DNA of 27,842 nt from an uncultured Bacillota bacterium (GTDB taxonomy: Bacteria; Bacillota_I; Bacilli_A; RFN20; CAG-631). Location: positions 1-27,842 of the forward strand of contig CAJJXN010000014.1 in assembly GCA_905197115.1 (NCBI GenBank), given 5' to 3'. The notes beneath the pieces were generated by a model, which worked only from the letters and a program-made list of their open reading frames with translations, made no database searches and was not told the DNA's origin. Position 1 is the first letter of the stretch, and every line of letters starts with the position of its first letter. Made by a program: the position numbers and the translations under genes. This document shows positions 22,845 to 27,842 of this stretch, piece by piece.

Positions 22845-25466
22845 ATGGCAAAATACGTTTATTTATTTAAAGAAGGTAATGCCCATATGCGTGAACTTCT
22901 TGGTGGAAAAGGTGCAAACTTAGCTGAAATGACTTCTCTAAATTTACCGGTTCCTCAAGGATTCACAGTAACTACTGAAGCTTGTACAAAGTATTATGAA
23001 GATGGTAGAACATTAGCTAGTGAAGTAGTGGATCAAATCGAAGTTGCTTTACATCAATTAGAAGAAGTGTGTGGAAAGAAATTTGGAGATATCAACAATC
23101 CATTACTTGTATCTGTTCGTAGTGGTTCAAGAGCATCTATGCCTGGTATGATGGATACAATCTTAAACTTAGGTTTAAATGATGTATCTGTAGAAGGACT
23201 TGCTAGATTAACTAACAATCCTCGTTTTGCATATGATTCATATCGTCGTTTCATTCAAATGTTTGCAGACGTTGTTATGGAAGTTGCAAAAGAAAATTTT
23301 GAAAAAATCTTTGATCAAAGAAAAGAAGAAAAAGGTGTATCTTTAGATACTGAATTGGATGCAGAAGATTTAAAAGTTTGTGTTCAAAAATTTAAAGAAC
23401 GCTATAAAGAATTAAAGGGTGAAGATTTCCCTCAAGATCCAAAAGTTCAATTATATGAAGCAGTTAAGGCTGTATTTAGATCATGGGATAATCCAAGAGC
23501 AAATGTTTATCGTCGTTTAAACAATATTCCATATGATTGGGGAACAGCAGTTAATGTTCAATCAATGGTATTTGGTAATATGGGTGATGATTCTGGAACA
23601 GGTGTTGCATTCTCAAGAAACCCTGCTACTGGAGAAAATGTTTTATATGGTGAATATTTATTTAATGCACAAGGTGAAGACGTTGTTGCGGGTATTCGTA
23701 CACCAAACCCAATTGCTCACTTAGAACAAGACAACAAACCTTTATATGAAGAATTCGTTCGTGTTGCAAAAACACTTGAAAAACACTATAAAGATATGCA
23801 AGATATGGAATTTACAATCGAAAGAGGTAAATTATATATGTTGCAAACAAGAAATGGTAAAAGAACAGCACAAGCGGCTTTAAAAATTGCCATTGATTTA
23901 GTAAATGAAGGCTTAATTACAGAAAAAGAAGCTGTATTAATGGTTGAACCAAAATCTTTAGATGCTTTATTGCACCCAGGATTTGACCAAGCTGCTCTTA
24001 AAAAAGCAAAACCAATTACAAAAGGTTTAAATGCTTCTCCAGGTGCTGCTTGTGGTAAAGTTGTATTTACAGCTGAAAGAGCAAAAGAATTAAAAGCACA
24101 AGGTGAAAAAGTAGTTTTAGTTCGTTTAGAAACATCTCCAGAAGATATTGAAGGTATGATTGCTTCTCAAGGTATTTTAACTGCTCGTGGTGGTATGACA
24201 TCTCATGCTGCAGTAGTAGCTCGTGGTATGGGAACTTGTTGTGTATCAGGTGCTGGTGAAGTTCATGTTAACGAAGAAGAAAAATACTTTACAGTAAATG
24301 GTGTTCGTTACAATGAGTTAGACTGGATTTCAATTGATGGTAATACAGGTTATGTGTATGGTGAAGCAATTGCTACTGTAGAAGCAGCTGTTACAGGTGA
24401 TTTTGCTACATTAATGGCATGGGCTGATAAATATAGATCTTTAAAAATTAGAACAAATGCTGACAATCCACGTGATGCAAAAGTAGCTTATAACTTTGGT
24501 GCTGAAGGTGTTGGTCTTTGTCGTACTGAACATATGTTCTTTGAAGCAGACAGAATTATGGCAATGAGAGAAATGATTGTTGCCGAAACTGTAGAAGAAC
24601 GTAGAAAAGCTTTAGCTAAAATTTTACCAATGCAAAGACAAGACTTTGTAGGAATTTATAAAGAAATGAAAGGATATTCTGTAACAATTCGTTACTTGGA
24701 TCCACCTTTACATGAATTCTTACCTCATTCTGATGAAGATATTGCTGCGTTAGCTCAAGAAATGGGAATTACTTTTGATAAATTAAAAGCAACTGTTGAA
24801 AGTTTACATGAATTTAACCCAATGCTTGGACACCGTGGTTGTCGTTTAGCTGTAACTTATCCTGAAATTGCTGAAATGCAAACAAGAGCGGTTATTGAAG
24901 CAGCAATCATTGTAAATAAAGAAGGATTAAAAGTAAATCCAGAAATTATGATTCCATTAGTTGGTGAATTAAAAGAATTACAATACGTTAAAAAGGTAGT
25001 TGTAGAAACTGCTGAAAAAGTAATGGCTGAACAAAACTTCAAATTAGATTACAAAGTAGGTACAATGATTGAAGTTCCTCGTGCAGCTTTAACTGCAGGT
25101 GAAATTGCAAAAGAAGCTGAATTCTTCAGTTTTGGTACAAATGACTTAACACAAATGACATTTGGTTTCAGTAGAGATGATGCTGGAAAATTCTTAGAAG
25201 AATACTATTCACGTAAAGTATTTGAAAATGATCCATTTGCTCATGTTGACCAAAATGGCGTTGGAAAATTAATGAAAATGGCTGTAGAAGCAGGTCGTAC
25301 AACCCGTAAAGAATTACATTGTGGTATTTGTGGAGAACATGGTGGAGATCCTGTTTCAATTGAATTCTGTCACTCAATTGGACTTGATTATGTATCTTGT
25401 TCACCATATCGTGTACCTATTGCACGTTTAGCTGCTGCTCAAGCTGCAATTAAAAATCCAAGATAG
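22845..25466 (+). CDS. ppdK: Pyruvate, phosphate dikinase
   Basis: 873 residues, full length. The N-terminal ATP-grasp domain includes ELLGGKGANLAEMTSLNLPV and the phosphate-binding region RSGSRASMPGMMDTILNLGL. The central swivelling domain carries the phospho-His in GGMTSHAAVVARG (His about 454). The C-terminal PEP/pyruvate TIM barrel includes GLCRTEHMFF, FSFGTNDLTQMTFGFSRDD and LHCGICGEHGGDP. It interconverts pyruvate + ATP + Pi and PEP + AMP + PPi. In anaerobes it often runs glycolytically to gain ATP or in gluconeogenesis. Codon use looks slightly less AT-biased than its neighbours, as expected for a highly expressed gene. Strong promoter and terminator make it a single-gene unit. Confidence 0.98.
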   Translation: MAKYVYLFKEGNAHMRELLGGKGANLAEMTSLNLPVPQGFTVTTEACTKYYEDGRTLASEVVDQIEVALHQLEEVCGKKFGDINNPLLVSVRSGSRASMPGMMDTILNLGLNDVSVEGLARLTNNPRFAYDSYRRFIQMFADVVMEVAKENFEKIFDQRKEEKGVSLDTELDAEDLKVCVQKFKERYKELKGEDFPQDPKVQLYEAVKAVFRSWDNPRANVYRRLNNIPYDWGTAVNVQSMVFGNMGDDSGTGVAFSRNPATGENVLYGEYLFNAQGEDVVAGIRTPNPIAHLEQDNKPLYEEFVRVAKTLEKHYKDMQDMEFTIERGKLYMLQTRNGKRTAQAALKIAIDLVNEGLITEKEAVLMVEPKSLDALLHPGFDQAALKKAKPITKGLNASPGAACGKVVFTAERAKELKAQGEKVVLVRLETSPEDIEGMIASQGILTARGGMTSHAAVVARGMGTCCVSGAGEVHVNEEEKYFTVNGVRYNELDWISIDGNTGYVYGEAIATVEAAVTGDFATLMAWADKYRSLKIRTNADNPRDAKVAYNFGAEGVGLCRTEHMFFEADRIMAMREMIVAETVEERRKALAKILPMQRQDFVGIYKEMKGYSVTIRYLDPPLHEFLPHSDEDIAALAQEMGITFDKLKATVESLHEFNPMLGHRGCRLAVTYPEIAEMQTRAVIEAAIIVNKEGLKVNPEIMIPLVGELKELQYVKKVVVETAEKVMAEQNFKLDYKVGTMIEVPRAALTAGEIAKEAEFFSFGTNDLTQMTFGFSRDDAGKFLEEYYSRKVFENDPFAHVDQNGVGKLMKMAVEAGRTTRKELHCGICGEHGGDPVSIEFCHSIGLDYVSCSPYRVPIARLAAAQAAIKNPR

Positions 25467-25481
25467 TTAAAATAATAAATT

Positions 25482-25518
25482 ACGTCTTAAAGTAGAAATA
25501 CTTTGAGACGTTTTTTTT
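25482..25518 (+). terminator. Terminator of ppdK
   Basis: 13-bp stem with one G-U (25482-25494 with 25499-25511), loop GAAA, eight T's. A second hairpin for the opposite strand follows at once. Confidence 0.92.
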
Positions 25519-25544
25519 ATAAAAAAAATCCCTTTTAGGGATTT
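25519..25544 (-). terminator. Terminator of the CDF transporter gene
   Basis: 8-bp stem AAATCCCT/AGGGATTT (25526-25533 with 25537-25544), then T's on the minus strand. It overlaps the transporter's stop codon. Confidence 0.8.
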
Positions 25545-26709
25545 AATGATAATCAATATTAATCACAATCGAATAACGTTCGTCTTTTTCTTTAATCTTA
25601 TCTTTAAGATAAGAAATAAAATCATTTTTATCTTGAACGCTGAATTGATAAGGAATACTTAAATCAAAAATAATATTTTTATTTTTTTCTCCTTGTGTCA
25701 TTCTTAAATCATGAAAAGTGACATCTTTTTGTGTTTCTAAAATAATTTGGTTAAGATAATCATGAATTTGATTCAATTCTTCATTATCAATTGAAATAGG
25801 GTCCATATGAATAACCATATGAATAAAAAGTTCTTCTTCTATTTTCTTTTCTAAATCATCAATTAATTCGTGAATTGCAACGATGTTTTCTTTATCGGAT
25901 ATTTCTACATGAATAGAAGCCATTTGTCTACCAGGACCATAATCATGAACGATTAAATCATGTGTTCCTAAAATTTTTTCTTCTTTTGAAAAAATATCTT
26001 CAATTTGTTTAATTAATTCTTCATTTGCTTTTTTTCCAAGTAATGTGCCACTGGTTTCAATTGTTAATTTAAAGCCATTATAAATAATTAATAAAGACAT
26101 TAAAATACCCATTACACCATCTAGAGGAAAAGATACGTATTTACCGACAATTAAAGAGATAATAACTAAACTTGATGTGATAACATCACTTATACTATCA
26201 AGAGCAGTAGCTTTTAATACTAGTGAATCAATTTGTTTGCTTAAATAACGATTATAAAAAAACATCCATAGTTTTATTAAAATAGAAATACCTAAAATGA
26301 TAACTAATATAGGGTTGAAAATAACTGCACTTTGTCCCTTAGTTAATTTATTAATAGAAGTAATAAGTAATTGTGCTCCCATGAAAATAATTAAAAAAGA
26401 AACGATTAAGGAAGCGATATATTCTATTCGACCATGACCGAAGGGATGGTCTTTATCGGGTTTTTTATTACTTAATTTTGCACTAAATAAGCCAATTATA
26501 GAAGAACCTGAATCGGATAAATTATTGAAAGCATCGGATAAAACGCTCATGCTATGAATGATTAGACCAATTATAAGTTTAAGTGAGAATAAAACTAGAT
26601 TACAAATAATACCTAAGATACTGCCTAAAATAATATAAGATTGTCTAACTTTTTTATCATGCACATTTTCATGGTTCTTAATAAATTTTTTAACGAAAAT
26701 CTTTATCAC
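25543..26709 (-). CDS. Cation diffusion facilitator, probably manganese exporter (MntE-like)
   Basis: 388 residues: six membrane helices (about 25-225) and a cytoplasmic C-terminal region. The transport site can be read by alignment to YiiP landmarks: Asn62 and Asp66 in helix 2 (FNNLSDSGSS), Asp171 and Asp175 in helix 5 (LDSISDV). An N-D-D-D site is the pattern reported for Mn2+ CDF proteins, whereas zinc transporters have His-Asp sets. The family loop HPFGHGRIEY is present. The C-terminal part (about 160 residues) appears to hold two ferredoxin-like domains rather than one (GTHDLIVHDYGPG; VTFHDLRMTQGEK). Convergent with ppdK, head-on to replication. No regulator is adjacent. Confidence 0.87.
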   Translation of the reverse strand: MIKIFVKKFIKNHENVHDKKVRQSYIILGSILGIICNLVLFSLKLIIGLIIHSMSVLSDAFNNLSDSGSSIIGLFSAKLSNKKPDKDHPFGHGRIEYIASLIVSFLIIFMGAQLLITSINKLTKGQSAVIFNPILVIILGISILIKLWMFFYNRYLSKQIDSLVLKATALDSISDVITSSLVIISLIVGKYVSFPLDGVMGILMSLLIIYNGFKLTIETSGTLLGKKANEELIKQIEDIFSKEEKILGTHDLIVHDYGPGRQMASIHVEISDKENIVAIHELIDDLEKKIEEELFIHMVIHMDPISIDNEELNQIHDYLNQIILETQKDVTFHDLRMTQGEKNKNIIFDLSIPYQFSVQDKNDFISYLKDKIKEKDERYSIVINIDYH

Positions 26710-26778
26710 TCTATCATCTCCTATTTAAATATTATACAACAATTTAATATAGAAGTGATAGGTTATTATCTCAATTAC

Positions 26779-26804
26779 AAAAAAACTGCAAGAAACTTGC
26801 AGTT
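26779..26804 (-). terminator. Terminator of the right-hand toxin/immunity unit
   Basis: Perfect 9-bp stem AACTGCAAG/CTTGCAGTT (26784-26792 with 26796-26804), 3-base loop, T's on the minus strand. It is 46 bases past the candidate immunity gene. Confidence 0.82.
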
Positions 26805-26850
26805 AAAATAATTATTAATATTAATTTTTTTGTGATGAGTCTTGTATTAT

Positions 26851-27429
26851 TTATTTAATCAATTTAATTTGTGGTTTTCTATTTGTACAACCATCAATTT
26901 CCCAATTTTGTCTAATTATTTTTAGTTTACTTTCAAACGGAATATATGAAATTGAAAAGTTTTTATATGCTTTATAGCAAAATTCTAAAATCTCATATTC
27001 ATATAAAGCATTATTATCACAAAAAGCATATTTAAAAGAATAACTTTGAAATATTTCAGTAACAAAATTATCTAAAAATAAGTTTGTTCTTAAAAAAATG
27101 TTATCAAAAGAAGCTAATAATTCTTCTTCATTAAAATTTATGATAATAGCGAAAGAATGTTCTAAACATTCCTTATCTATAAAAACATTTAAAATATTAT
27201 CATTTATTTTTGCTTTAAATTTTATTTTAAAATTTTGAGTTGTTAATATCCAATTTAATTTTTCTTTTGAAAGCAATTTAAAAAATTCCTTTTTCCATGA
27301 TTCATTTTCTAAATGATCAATTAAAATCTCATCAATATAATTTAATTTTTGGAGTAAAAGTTCTATAAAAAAATTGAGATTATTATTAGAATTCTCAAAA
27401 GAAAATCCTAATGTTACTATACTTCCCAT
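26851..27429 (-). CDS. Candidate immunity protein for the colicin D-like toxin
   Basis: 192 residues, soluble and acidic, with no signal or membrane helix. Begins MGSIVTLGFSFENSNNNL, then a helix-rich half and strand segments (FKIKFKAKINDNILNVFI, then SFAIIINF). I do not recognise the family with certainty; it is larger than colicin D immunity protein ImmD (under 100 residues), so probably a different fold. The assignment rests on position: it starts 20 bases after the toxin stop, in the same direction, with its own site (GGAAGGTG), and a terminator follows. An acidic protein is suited to cover a basic tRNase active site. It would act in the cytoplasm of the producer. Confidence 0.6.
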   Translation of the reverse strand: MGSIVTLGFSFENSNNNLNFFIELLLQKLNYIDEILIDHLENESWKKEFFKLLSKEKLNWILTTQNFKIKFKAKINDNILNVFIDKECLEHSFAIIINFNEEELLASFDNIFLRTNLFLDNFVTEIFQSYSFKYAFCDNNALYEYEILEFCYKAYKNFSISYIPFESKLKIIRQNWEIDGCTNRKPQIKLIK

Positions 27430-27449
27430 AAATTTTACACCTTCCTTTT

Positions 27450-27842
27450 TTATGTTAAACCATTATATTCAAGTTGATTTGGAGATAATTTCCATCCTGT
27501 CCAGAAAATGTTTCTTGATTTTAAATGTACACCAATTTTTGTGTTTGGATTATAATAAAGTTTTGTTTTTACTCCTCTATAACTGGAATTAATTTTTATT
27601 GTATATTCATTATTCACATGATCAATAATTTTTTTCTTAAATATTTCTGCGTTTTTAGTATTCCAATTGCCCTCTATGCCAAAATCTTTTGCGTGTTTTG
27701 AAAATTCATGTTGTAAGCTTCTATTTTCTAATTCTGCACACAAATTATGAACAAGAATACCTTCACTGTCAATAAAGTAAGTATGAACATCTTCTACTTC
27801 AAAATTGTAAGTAGTCTCAAAAGTGTCTAACTCTTCTGTTTC
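27450..27842 (-). CDS. C-terminus of a polymorphic toxin: Hint domain end plus colicin D-like tRNase domain (partial)
   Basis: The frame is open to the window edge, so the N-terminus lies outside; the TTG at 27741-27743 is an internal Leu. The 130 visible residues begin with the end of a pretoxin Hint (intein-like) domain, YNFEVEDVHTYFID followed by GILVHN, with the terminal His-Asn of the self-cleaving fold and a Cys two residues later. The next domain matches colicin D: SKHAKDFGIEGNW, an acidic/amphipathic helix, SSYRGVKTKLYYNPNTKIG and WTGWKLSPNQLEYNGL. Colicin D cuts the anticodon loop of tRNA-Arg. Such proteins are exported, and Hint cleavage frees the toxin. The candidate immunity gene follows 20 bases on. 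Confidence 0.88.
   Translation of the reverse strand, partial: ETEELDTFETTYNFEVEDVHTYFIDSEGILVHNLCAELENRSLQHEFSKHAKDFGIEGNWNTKNAEIFKKKIIDHVNNEYTIKINSSYRGVKTKLYYNPNTKIGVHLKSRNIFWTGWKLSPNQLEYNGLT

Noticed and set aside
1..27842. CRISPR arrays, rRNA genes, intact insertion sequences
   Set aside because: No regularly spaced repeats, no rRNA motifs and no transposase-like frames were seen on either strand.

Overview
The window is strongly AT-rich chromosomal DNA from a low-GC Gram-positive relative (Bacilli in the wide sense, most like Erysipelotrichia or Tenericutes-type lineages). It uses the standard code: TGA is a stop (15751-15753, 22729-22731) and Trp is TGG. It is centred on the replication origin. 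rpmH, rnpA, yidC and jag run leftward, and dnaA and dnaN run rightward. Two DnaA-box clusters flank dnaA, and a DnaA-trio-like element sits in the dnaA-dnaN gap. Beyond this core the usual Firmicutes order is broken: no mnmE/mnmG follows jag and no recF/gyrB follows dnaN.

Left arm (1-4550): the tail of a glycine-rich secreted-toxin-like protein with an overlapping membrane protein (probable immunity); a zone of small and decayed genes (one with an in-frame stop, one frameshifted) around an XRE regulator; then a leftward pair, an RCC1-like membrane-anchored propeller protein and a lipoprotein.

Right arm (10.2-20.6 kb): an AGE-family epimerase, tRNA-Gly(GCC), a methyltransferase, a GNAT-Nudix fusion with a broken Nudix tail behind it, and an ArsB-type permease. 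Next comes an envelope-signalling block: ECF sigma factor, membrane anti-sigma-like protein and a lipoprotein whose exported domain resembles that of the anti-sigma protein, followed by a separate HTH-transmembrane sensor. A 426-bp gap then holds two tiny ORFs and a convergent small-RNA-like unit with the layout of a type I toxin-antitoxin locus. A BofA-like protein and a PerR-reverse rubrerythrin peroxide-defence operon follow.

Far right (20.6-27.8 kb): a large GT-C/PTPS-related membrane protein, pyruvate phosphate dikinase, a Mn-type CDF exporter, and on the minus strand the C-terminus of a second polymorphic toxin (end of a Hint domain joined to a colicin D-like tRNase domain) with a candidate immunity gene. 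The origin region is thus bordered on both sides by contact- or secretion-dependent toxin modules. Most transcription units end in clear intrinsic terminators, and several have good sigma-A promoters.
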